This document shows, piece after piece, positions 59,601 to 64,000 of a stretch of DNA of 64,000 nt. Below the pieces are notes generated by a model. That model was not told where the DNA came from, searched no databases, and worked only from the letters and a program-made list of their open reading frames with translations. Positions within the stretch are counted from its first letter, which is position 1; every line of letters begins with the position of its first letter. A program made the position numbers and the translations under genes. This stretch comes from Acanthaster planci (lineage: Eukaryota > Echinodermata > Asteroidea > Valvatida > Acanthasteridae), in contig NW_019091488.1 of assembly GCF_001949145.1 (NCBI RefSeq), positions 514,754 through 578,753 on the forward strand, written 5' to 3'.

Positions 59601-62600
59601 GGCTTGAAAATAATCGTCTGAGGAAGTCCAAGTAGCCACTAGCTGGCGACTTCAGTGCGCGCACATGCGCTTTTTTCCTGTCATCGCCAAGCAAGTCAGG
59701 CAGGGCTTAATGCTTACTTTACATTACTTTGGGGAGTGAGGTTGGCATAGTGGTTCTTTCCTTGCCTTCCACCTCTGCGGCCTGGGTTCGATTCCCAGCT
59801 ACCGATAGGTCCACACGTGAACTGGGTTTTCAGTCCCTATCTGATTCCATGGGTTCTACCCAGAATATTCCTCTAGGGTTTTCCTCCCACCTCTAAAACT
59901 GTAACTGCTTCTCACTGACTCCTCTCTACAGGTTTCTTTGGGATTATGTGCTACAGTACTAGGGCACACAGTTGAAGAGTCCTTGGTGTCATTACCAGAA
60001 ATTAAAATAATAATACATGAGACTCTACGTGAAGACGAAGGTAACCAACGTCTATAGCAAGGATCTAGAATATGTGCCAAAATTAGCGAAGCCAAAAGAA
60101 ATTGTTTCTTTGAACCCCGACGAACAGACAAGGATAAGAGGGTAAAGATCTTTTTAGAGGGCTTAACAGTTTCTCGGTCAAAAACACTGAGGTGAGACAC
60201 TGGTCAAATCTTTCTTCATACCCTTTACAGCTTCATCTATGAACCTGCAAGGTATTCCTCACCTGACACTTCCAGGAATCTGTTTGCATCGATGAGGTCG
60301 TCCATGGCCTCCACCAACCGCTGCACCTCGCTCAGCCACTGGCGGCGGATCAGCTTCAGGTGGCGGACGGCCCCTTTGTCCAGGATGTCCTGACGCACCG
60401 CTAGGCACGCCGGGAAGACTTCGGGGTCCAGCCTCTCCAGCGAACCCACCACCTGGAACAAGCTGGAAGCTCCTACGGAAGGAAATCTTTGGGCTTAAAA
60501 TTTCTTGTTTGAAGCTCCAACCGTGCTCAAAGCACATGCATTTAGCCACTTCGCGCCAGGCCCATATGTCCATGTTGATTCTGCTGGGCCGGGTGATTTT
60601 TCATTTTTTCTGTTTTCAAAATTCTTTAAAATTCATAACTTCATTTACTAGACAGTTACATCAACACAAACGACTGTCTGGTGGCTACTCTAATCTGACA
60701 GACAACATCTATTGATGCCCGAGTATTTCAGCCAGGCCTGCTGCCTCGTAAAAAAAACCCAGATTGTGCATTGTTATGTAATTTTCTTTGGTTCCCCAAA
60801 CTGGCACAGTGCACTGCTGACGTCTTTTCAAAAGGGGCCAGCGGTATTGTATCACTCATCACTAGAGCGCTTTGTCCCCGGTGGTAATCCGCTCATGCTG
60901 AATGCCACAAACAATGTAATAATCTTTCAAATAATGACGGATTTCCTCCGCTATTGGACAACTTAAAAAATGTTGGAAATTCCCAGCAGCTCGGTCTTTT
61001 GTTCCAAGAACGGTCTTTTGTTACAAGATCCCAGCTCTTTTGTCCAGTTTTGCACAGCCCGGCATATGGTATAAAGAGAACGAACCTGAAACCGGGTCCC
61101 CCCGCAGCAAGTGGTTAACAATATTTCCAGAGCCAGCCCTCGGCGCAACTCTTTGCCGTTCACCATAGAAATTTGCTCAGTGAAACAATTAAATGACACC
61201 AGGTCACAGAGCATGAGTCTTTGGGCCAGATTTTCCTAAACTCACTGTTGGTTTCAGTTTGCATTATGAGCACAGTATCAAGTACTCTGGGATGCATCAG
61301 TTTTGGACATTAATGTCGAAGGTTCTTGACTTACAGTGTGCCAGATTCTTTGAACATAACATAGGCCTTCAACTCAAAAGCAGGTCTGGTGAGCTGTGAC
61401 TCATTTGTTGAGTTACATCACAGATATATTCTGGAATAGAACTCAATTAAAATATTGTAGGAGGTAGATCATGCACTCACTCTGTATATCTGTACAACTT
61501 GCTGAAGCAAAGCTACCGAGTTGGCACATTCTGTCTGTGTGTTCGTGGAACGTGTCCTCCAGTGGCTGCAAAATTCGGATGCAGTCTTTTTCCCGCAGCG
61601 GTCCCTTGTCCTATAATCAAGATAACAGAACCAGCAAAAGTTACCATTGAGTGCAGAACAACAAAAAGACACTACCGATTACAAGGCCATGTACGTTATA
61701 AATATAGCCTTGTTCCTGCTTTCAGTGCAACAAAGCGATTGCCGTGAAAAGACTATCCTTCTACCACATGCCCTCTTGATATGGAAAATTTGGAGGATTT
61801 CACAAGATTGAGGAAGGTGGAGCTCAGCTTCCTCAGTCACATTGGGTTTGTGAAAGCTGTAGTGCCAAGAATATGACTCAGGATTCCTGCATGTAGGATT
61901 TCAGGGGATTACGGCAGGCTTCTGGCAAGAATATCACAAGAGTAAAGATAAAATGTTAACGACTGGGTGTTCACCTGTCACTGATGCCTATGTTTACAAA
62001 TCCTGTGTACTCGGCACTGACCAAAAGTTGGAGAAAAAATGAATAAGCTTTAACTCAGACATGATTCACACCCACAAAAATGCTGACAATGTTTTGAATA
62101 TCACTCAACAGCTGAGCTTGCCTGGGTCGGCTGGCTGCTTTGAGTTACATGTAGATGAGCATAAGGTACCATGGGAAAGTATTTCATACGGTAATTTTAG
62201 TAAATGTGGAAACGATCGATCACGTTTATGTTGGGTGTTTCTAAATAAAGAGTTAGGGTTATATAAATAAATGGGATCTAGAGTGTTCAGGAAGGCTCCT
62301 GGTGAGAATGCCTGGAGAATATAGAGCCACGATCACGTCAGCTTTGTAGAGATGAGAAAAGCCTAAATTTCAAATAGGATATCTGATGTGTAATTGAAGA
62401 AGCACAAATATGAACATGCAGGTTGGAAGTCCATGCACAGTGAACGGGATACAGATTTTTATAACACCTGTCACAGGTTCTGCATTTTGGTTGGCTGAGA
62501 GCTAGTCGCATGATGTTCGGTATTTTTGCCAACTTCCAGTGCACAGCTAAAAAAACTCTACCCAAAGCAAGCAAACTACTTCGCCCGTAGCAATCAGTGA

Positions 62601-63223
62601 ACTATACACATAATCACTGACACTGTGTACAAATCCATACCGCTGTGCGTGTTGTGCACAGTCCTTAGTGTTAGCGCAGCACAGCTGGGGTTCAGAGATG
62701 GTCAAAAGGTGCTGGTACGATTTCAACAAATTTATTGTTAAAAAAGAGATATATCTTTAATATGTATTTAGATCAAATTTATCACTAATCACTTCAATTA
62801 AGGAAGAATCTGTGTGGGAGATGTTACAAAACAACAATTGATCATTTAATCTCCTGGTGTGGTAACACTAGCCCAGCTTCCCTTGGTGAAGCAATGGAGC
62901 ATTCATCTCGGCAAAGTATAATGCGTCATGGATCACTTTGGGAGACCAGTTCTACTACGCCACTCAAAGCAGTCAAAACTTCACAACCCTACCTTGAGTG
63001 CAGTCGTAGAAGCCTTCACCATCCTGTCTAGGGGCTCTACCGTCTCCACGAAGGCGTCCACTGTCTGTCCGATGAGGGCAAACTTCACCAGCTTCTCCAG
63101 GACCAACAGCTCTTTGGCCAGGCTCTCGCAGCTGGAGCCAAAGTCGGAGCGCAGCTGGCAGAAGTCCGGGTTGTCGCGGATCCCTTGCGACTGGTCCTGG
63201 ATCAGTCCCCGCTGCTTCAAGAT
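35493..63223 (-). CDS. Large vinculin/alpha-catenin superfamily protein, 21 exons, 5' end off-window
   Basis: Predicted actin-linked adhesion adaptor, cytoplasmic. The exons, 5' to 3' on the minus strand, are 63223-62993, 61610-61481, 60472-60263, (gap)-57930, 56221-56018, 54618-54445, 54010-53833, 52988-52745, 52141-51937, 49801-49576, 48667-48481, 47454-47355, 47197-46997, 46328-46209, 45294-45148, 43415-43334, 40751-40628, 38735-38601, 37541-37441, 36599-36410 and 35684-35493. All have AG/GT borders, and the phase agrees at every junction not hidden by the gap. Without the gap exon they encode about 1,126 residues, and the start is still missing. Vinculin (about 1,066) and alpha-catenin (about 906) are shorter in total. 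Exons 1-5 follow the alpha-catenin middle region; exons 18-20 follow the actin-binding tail (ETDKWEDDSNSVV; then IPSLCTQLSIIASVK and NADNLMQAV, close to the vinculin tail). Exons 6-17 (about 660 codons) have no counterpart in those proteins. No FPPPP-type proline motif is seen. Confidence 0.85.
36410..36599 (-). CDS. Catenin-like gene, exon 20, tail (64 codons)
   Basis: The acceptor is TTACTCAG and the donor GTACGT. It reads VGGDLLLCAGNIPSLCTQLS, IIASVKT and, after an acidic loop, MKNADNLMQAVLSSLKAAEA. It resembles the last helices of the vinculin tail (IPTISTQLKILSTVK ... NAQNLMQSVKETVREAEA) more closely than those of alpha-catenin. Confidence 0.92.
37441..37541 (-). CDS. Catenin-like gene, exon 19, tail (33 codons plus 2 bases)
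   Basis: The acceptor is GTTTCAG and the donor GTGAGT. It reads AKEEMINTAKAIAANGKVIF and then AQILAEHCLDE, comparable to alpha-catenin AAKKIAEAGSRMDKLGRTIADHC. Confidence 0.9.
38317..38588 (+). mobile_element. tRNA-derived SINE, family 1 copy 1
   Basis: It starts with a pol III promoter: a TTAGCGTAGTGGTT A box and a GGTTCGAATCC B box about 40 bases later. A body follows (ATTGGGTTTTCAGTCC ... CCCAGAATATTCCTC ... GGTTTTCCTCCCACCTC). It ends in ATAATAATAA. The same order is seen at 59731-60014. It lies in the intron after exon 18. Confidence 0.88.
38601..38735 (-). CDS. Catenin-like gene, exon 18, start of actin-binding tail (45 codons)
   Basis: The acceptor is TGTACAG and the donor GTCAGT, phase 0 at both ends. 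AAASVLRQETDKWEDDSNSV, then VAKTMSAQMYDMARYARK. This matches the first tail helix of vinculin ([20 protein letters not shown]) and of alpha-catenin (DAEVSKWDDSGNDI). A SINE sits about 12 bases beyond its splice donor. Confidence 0.92.
40010..40440. mobile_element. Tc1/mariner-like non-autonomous element
   Basis: The right end read inward is AGTACAGTCATTTGCAAAAA, then TTTAGGACCAC. The left end starts TACAGTTTAAGGCCACC. It is about 430 bases with no transposase frame. It matches the rearranged element at 10578-11095. It is intronic in the catenin-like gene. Confidence 0.75.
40628..40751 (-). CDS. Catenin-like gene, exon 17, linker (41 codons)
   Basis: The acceptor is CAACGCAG and the donor GTGAGT. 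It reads SYVKTPGLRSATSTPTLQAP and then a Ser-rich end. Probably disordered; many Ser/Thr-Pro sites could be phosphorylated. It ends in phase 0, where the tail begins. Confidence 0.72.
41437..41655. repeat. Element with CAAGTCC/GGACTTG ends
   Basis: Left: repeated AAGTCC-ATCACAAG words in one orientation. Right: GGACTTG words in the opposite one. The middle (CAATGACGAAAGAAT ... GGCTTAAGACTGAATGACTTG) recurs at 42900-42985. It is a smaller relative of the 42164-43030 block. Confidence 0.7.
42164..43030. repeat. 24-bp minisatellite with an assembly gap and an inverted right end
   Basis: The unit is AAGTCCCTTCACAAGGCCAG plus TCAC or TCAT. About eight units lie before the gap and about two to three after it. 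Beyond is the same core as at 41530-41620, then GGACTTG words inverted to the array. Because 24 is a multiple of 3, the array stays open in several frames and produces false ORFs (for example 42144-42347 on the minus strand). Confidence 0.9.
42359..42838. other. Assembly gap, 480 N
   Basis: Both edges are inside the 24-bp minisatellite, so the gap very likely contains more units. The true array length is unknown. Confidence 0.9.
43334..43415 (-). CDS. Catenin-like gene, exon 16, linker (27 codons)
   Basis: The donor is GTGAGA. The acceptor CCTCCCCAG at 43416-43418 gives the phase needed by exons 15 and 17. A second possible AG upstream (about 43477) would not fit the phase of exon 15. It encodes a basic, Gly/Pro-rich peptide ending SPLKEVDPK. 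Confidence 0.65.
44761..44785. repeat. Perfect 25-bp palindrome
   Basis: Arms ACATTCAATGGT and ACCATTGAATGT surround one central base. It lies in an intron of the catenin-like gene. Confidence 0.9.
45148..45294 (-). CDS. Catenin-like gene, exon 15, linker (about 49 codons)
   Basis: The acceptor has a long pyrimidine tract (CCCCACCCCCGTAG) and the donor is GTAGGC. It encodes a Ser/Leu/Pro-rich stretch (VTSALKCNSNLPASSVPLSG) with no helical repeat. This begins what looks like the flexible neck before the tail. Confidence 0.75.
46209..46328 (-). CDS. Catenin-like gene, exon 14 (40 codons)
   Basis: The acceptor is TTTGCAG and the donor GTAAGT. It reads DGQLVSREVRANIKREWACY and then AKAVINSLQNNPEV. 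It contains the last visible xREW helix of the extra segment. Confidence 0.82.
46997..47197 (-). CDS. Catenin-like gene, exon 13 (67 codons)
   Basis: The acceptor is GCCACAG and the donor GTGATT; phase 1 in and out. It reads GPSRQQLLEEFQSQSDGLSL, GVRQACAQALK and then LDALCRLTPAAVMQARSIA. Predicted as two helices with a Pro/Gly turn. Confidence 0.82.
47355..47454 (-). CDS. Catenin-like gene, exon 12 (33 codons)
   Basis: The acceptor is CACACAG and the donor GTTTGT. AHLLSTHIDRLAGDMATPLD continues the helix of exon 11, giving EWAAKAHLLSTHIDRL, similar to QWLSEVQRLVEAMDDL in exon 3. Confidence 0.82.
47968..48026. repeat. Short tandem repeat, about 20-bp unit
   Basis: Two and a half units of GCCGACAAAGTAAGATTTT, slightly varied, in an intron of the catenin-like gene. 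Confidence 0.8.
48481..48667 (-). CDS. Catenin-like gene, exon 11 (62 codons)
   Basis: The acceptor is TTCTCAG and the donor GTAAAA. SYADSTLPDGLLEARNSLDK, a Ser/Gly loop, then LQRVALLQREWAAK. The last helix runs on into exon 12 and again shows the xREW pattern. Confidence 0.82.
49004..49461. mobile_element. Fold-back element with a hammerhead-like motif and a minisatellite
   Basis: A 15-base word, AAAATACAGATTTGT, occurs at 49004-49018 and 49447-49461. Between them, inverted arms (about 49050-49105 and 49395-49446) share CTTCCCAAAAGAG and ACATGGTGTACC. Next to the left arm, the minus strand at about 49135-49185 has CTGAGGA, a GCCA/TGGC stem and CGAAA, the layout of hammerhead ribozymes found in Penelope-like elements. 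An 18/21-bp tandem repeat fills 49280-49410. No protein-coding frame of an element is present. Confidence 0.6.
49280..49410. repeat. Minisatellite of alternating 18- and 21-bp units
   Basis: The units are CCACACCTCTTCCCAAAA, with or without GAA. They alternate for most of the array. Both lengths are multiples of 3, which explains long open frames here on both strands; these are not genes. Confidence 0.9.
49576..49801 (-). CDS. Catenin-like gene, exon 10 (75 codons)
   Basis: The acceptor is CCTCCAG and the donor GTAAGC. It reads DEPLLQDLIERRWLDWSIKQ and then LEDYTVQMAHMTDSLL. Two helices flank a Gly/Val-rich loop, and Trp-rich helix starts recall the neighbouring exons. Confidence 0.8.
49903..50107 (+). 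mobile_element. tRNA-derived SINE with poly(A), family 2
   Basis: The head resembles a Leu/Ser-type tRNA: TGGTCGAGTG (A box), CTGC...GCAG anticodon-like stem and GGTTCGAGTCCC (B box), closed by CTCGG and CCGAG. It is followed by an unrelated 120-base body and a run of 20 A at 50088-50107. It is too diverged in the anticodon arm and has a long tail, so a functional tRNA is unlikely. Confidence 0.8.
50640..50728. repeat. Small inverted repeat
   Basis: AAGTGTGAGGTGG and its exact complement are about 50 bases apart, in an intron. It may be the remnant of a MITE. Confidence 0.6.
51937..52141 (-). CDS. Catenin-like gene, exon 9, helical repeat (68 codons)
   Basis: The acceptor is GGTGCAG and the donor GTACTA; phase 0 in, phase 1 out. 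It reads IDNLNLHLQSVHCLVQTIVE and then VQLLQKQASHWSRLTHSLIS. It is another Trp-containing helix pair in the extra segment. Confidence 0.8.
52745..52988 (-). CDS. Catenin-like gene, exon 8, vinculin-type helical repeat (81 codons)
   Basis: The acceptor is CTGCAG and the donor GTCAGC. RLESQALQLISHTSQLVRQA, then LLAETWTSLVTDLCTGLVE, resemble the helix pair of exon 3 (PEVFPACLAV ... RRQWLSEVQRLVEAMDD), including the central Trp. The end EESLRGETDNVPRA is a loop. Confidence 0.8.
53833..54010 (-). CDS. Catenin-like gene, exon 7 (59 codons)
   Basis: The acceptor is CTTCCAG and the donor GTAAGC; phase 1 in, phase 2 out. It reads GVMPARLSYPMAGLVRALFA and then DRKRVDQLCVEAENKSSF, an amphipathic helical pattern. 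It belongs to the extra segment. Confidence 0.8.
54445..54618 (-). CDS. Catenin-like gene, exon 6, linker (58 codons)
   Basis: The acceptor is TTGCCAG and the donor GTGATG. It encodes DYGDYGAVAPGLRLPTVDYL and a Ser-rich stretch, so it is probably disordered. It begins the segment absent from vinculin and alpha-catenin. Confidence 0.75.
54706..54862. repeat. Dispersed repeat, copy 1
   Basis: It shares with 56347-56530 the ordered blocks 'agcagaagcaccccctcat', 'tgcatttcctaatcg', 'gaaccag', 'ccaaaagagcctccgttg' and 'ctctcttggtccagct'. It lies in the intron before exon 6. Confidence 0.8.
55687..55931. repeat. Fold-back element, about 245 bp
   Basis: The arms meet around a short loop at about 55808-55820. 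The inner arms, AAACAAACAGGCCCA and its complement, are nearly perfect. The outer arms include CAGTGATCCCA and TGGGATCACTG. It is intronic, between exons 5 and 6. Confidence 0.9.
56018..56221 (-). CDS. Catenin-like gene, exon 5 (68 codons)
   Basis: The acceptor is TCACAG and the donor GTGGGT. The sequence ATTLVKNGAQKALFHF to GLTGRQKQRAE is helical. It includes HKRAHQQLAERGQHLMECVR, which takes the place of the alpha-catenin helix before the linker to the tail. The exon is GC-rich compared with its introns. Confidence 0.85.
56347..56530. repeat. Dispersed repeat, copy 2
   Basis: Counterpart of 54706-54862 in the intron before exon 5, with about 25 extra bases. No frame. Confidence 0.8.
56754..56990. 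repeat. Palindromic MITE-like element, about 237 bp
   Basis: The left end reads TGGGTAATTCC and the right end GGAATTACCCA. The complementary blocks GGGGTCCAA and TTGGACCCC, and GTGTCCCTGT and ACAGGGACAC, follow inward. It is intronic, between exons 4 and 5. Confidence 0.88.
57930..57956 (-). CDS. Catenin-like gene, exon 4, mostly hidden in the N gap
   Basis: Only the last 27 bases or so are visible (VHIDQLEK) before a good donor (AAAG|GTAAGA). The exon ends in phase 1, as exon 5 requires. Its start lies in the 792-base gap. It should encode the part of the family that follows FLxVSE in alpha-catenin. Confidence 0.75.
57957..58748. other. Assembly gap, 792 N
   Basis: It hides the start of exon 4 of the catenin-like gene. 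The base before the gap is still inside that exon. Confidence 0.9.
58872..58925. repeat. Short dispersed repeat shared with the receptor flanks
   Basis: The stretch GTTAAAAAGCATCTGACTAC, then TTGAACTATAGTTTG, matches about 17039-17094 and 20603-20655 with a few changes. It is a piece of an unidentified repeat family. Confidence 0.6.
59731..60014 (+). mobile_element. tRNA-derived SINE, family 1 copy 2
   Basis: Same head (GGTTGGCATAGTGGTT and GGTTCGATTCCC), body and ATAATAAT tail as the copy at 38317. By eye the two differ at roughly one position in eight, so neither is very recent. It lies 3' of exon 3, in the intron before the gap exon. Confidence 0.88.
60263..60472 (-). CDS. Catenin-like gene, exon 3 (about 70 codons)
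   Basis: The acceptor is CCGTAG and the donor GTGAGG, with phase 1 in and out. It carries LDPEVFPACLAVRQD and then LIRRQWLSEVQRLVEAMDDL and FLEVS. This follows the alpha-catenin segment LCPQVINAALALA ... LFKEQWEKQVRVLTDAVDDI ... FLAVS and is the clearest family match in the gene. Confidence 0.92.
61481..61610 (-). CDS. Catenin-like gene, exon 2 (43 codons plus 1 base)
   Basis: The acceptor is TTATAG and the donor GTGAGT. It reads DKGPLREKDCIRILQPLEDT and then FHEHTDRMCQLGSFAS. The FHEHTDRM segment corresponds to FREHANKL of alpha-catenin. It ends in phase 1, matching exon 3. Confidence 0.85.
62326..62819. repeat. Duplicated intronic block, copy 1
   Basis: It begins GCCACGATCACGTCAGCTTT and is repeated from 63515 to the window end with few differences and small indels. 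It lies in the intron between exons 1 and 2 of the catenin-like gene. Confidence 0.92.
62993..63223 (-). CDS. Catenin-like gene, exon 1 in window (77 codons)
   Basis: The acceptor is TTCCAG and the donor GTAGGG; both borders are phase 0. The helical sequence runs from ILKQRGLIQDQ to MVKASTTALK. The stretch LRSDFGSSCESLAKELLVLE aligns with the alpha-catenin middle region (DLRRQLRKAVMDHVSDSFLE). A second copy is expected just beyond 64000 because the intron sequence 5' of its 3' flank is repeated there. Confidence 0.85.
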
Positions 63224-63290
63224 CTGGAAGTCACGGCGACATCACGGCTTTAAAATGATTTTATTTCTAGCACTATTTCATCAACTTGTG

Positions 63291-63513
63291 CTTGGGTGGC
63301 CTGGGATGTCAGTGCGTAAAAGCGCTCGCATCTCACCCCCGCGGTCCTGGGTTCGATTCATGGCCTGAGCCACATGCGAGTAGAATTCTCTGTTGTTTCT
63401 CTCCAGTGTCAGGAGGCTTTTTCTCTAGCTTTCCTCCGTGCACACAAATCAACACTTCTTATCTCTGGATGTGCTCGGTGGGCAGATATGGGTCATTCGG
63501 CAACTACCTGAGG
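63291..63513 (+). mobile_element. tRNA-derived SINE, family 3, cut by an N
   Basis: A GTCAGTGCGTAAAAGCGCTC A-box region and a GGGTTCGATTC B box are followed by a body with CTCCAGTGTCAGGAGGC and TTTCCTCCGTGCACAC. The body has some likeness to family 1 (TTTTCCTCC). It ends at the single N at 63514, so the tail is missing. Confidence 0.65.
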
Positions 63514-63514
63514 N
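63514..63514. other. Single-N assembly join
   Basis: The sequence resumes directly after this base with the same words found at 62326. The situation matches the N at 18241. Confidence 0.8.
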
Positions 63515-64000
63515 GCCACGATCACGTCAGCTTTGTAGAGATGAGAAAAACCTAAATTTCAAACAGGATATCCGATGTGTAATTGAAGAAGCACAAATAT
63601 GAACATGCAGGTTGGAAGTCCATGCACAGTGAACGGGATACAGATTTTTATAACACCTCTGCCACAGATTCTGCATTTTGGTTGGCTGAGAGCTAGTCAC
63701 ATATTGTTCAGTATTTTTGCCAACTTCCTGTGCACAGCCAAAAAAACTCCTACGCCTGTAGCAATCAGTGAACTATACACATAATCACTGACACTGTGTA
63801 CAATTCATACCGCTGTGCATGTTGTGCACAGTCCTTAGTGTTAGCACAGCACAGCTGGGGTTCAGACATTTCCCAAAGAGATGGTCTGGAAAGGTGCTGG
63901 TACGATTTCAACAAGTTTATTATTCAAAGAGATATATCTTTAATATGTATTTAGATCAAATTTATCACGAATCACTTCAATTAAGGAAGAATCTGTGTGC
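63515..64000. repeat. Duplicated intronic block, copy 2 (to the window edge)
   Basis: Same order as 62326-62819, with small insertions such as an extra 'tttcccaaag' near 63868. It runs off the window at the point equivalent to about 62819. Confidence 0.92.

Noticed and set aside
1-64000. CRISPR arrays, operons, riboswitches or prokaryotic defence systems
   Set aside because: The window is animal nuclear DNA with introns and SINEs. The tandem arrays have no spacers and no associated genes.

Overview
The window is a piece of an animal nuclear genome. It has an intron-rich gene, intron-poor rhodopsin-type receptor genes, Ty3/gypsy and tRNA-derived SINE retroposons, and many short fold-back elements. 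An invertebrate deuterostome such as amphioxus or a hemichordate fits best, because of the vinculin/alpha-catenin-type gene, the large near-intronless receptor exons and the polymorphic, haplotype-like duplications. I cannot fix the species from sequence alone.

Layout. 1-5.3 kb: a decayed Ty3/gypsy element on the minus strand (integrase at the left edge, then RNase H, reverse transcriptase, protease, Gag and a likely LTR). 5.3-9.3 kb: no gene seen. 9375-10394: an intact class A GPCR in one exon. 10.4-15.1 kb: mariner-like and fold-back repeats. 15140-19498: a second class A GPCR present in two damaged copies. Copy A has the N-terminus to TM3 joined in frame to the C-terminal tail. Copy B has TM3 to the tail but starts at a single N. 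The DNA downstream of copy A (to about 18.07 kb) is repeated downstream of copy B (to about 22.75 kb). 22.8-35.4 kb: no gene recognised, scattered repeats.

35493-63223, minus strand: 21 exons of one large gene of the vinculin/alpha-catenin superfamily, whose 5' exons lie beyond the right edge. I rebuilt its exons from splice sites. Reading phase is consistent at every junction that can be checked. Exons 1-5 match the alpha-catenin middle region and exons 18-20 match the vinculin/alpha-catenin actin-binding tail. Between them are 12 exons (about 660 codons) where vinculin and alpha-catenin have only a short linker. Part of this extra segment looks like further vinculin-type helical repeats. 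This unusual architecture is the most interesting biology in the window.

Two single-N joins (18241 and 63514) are each followed by sequence already seen a few kb upstream, with a small percentage of differences. This suggests unmerged haplotypes in the assembly. Two long N gaps lie at 42359-42838 (inside a 24-bp minisatellite) and 57957-58748 (which hides most of one exon of the catenin-like gene).
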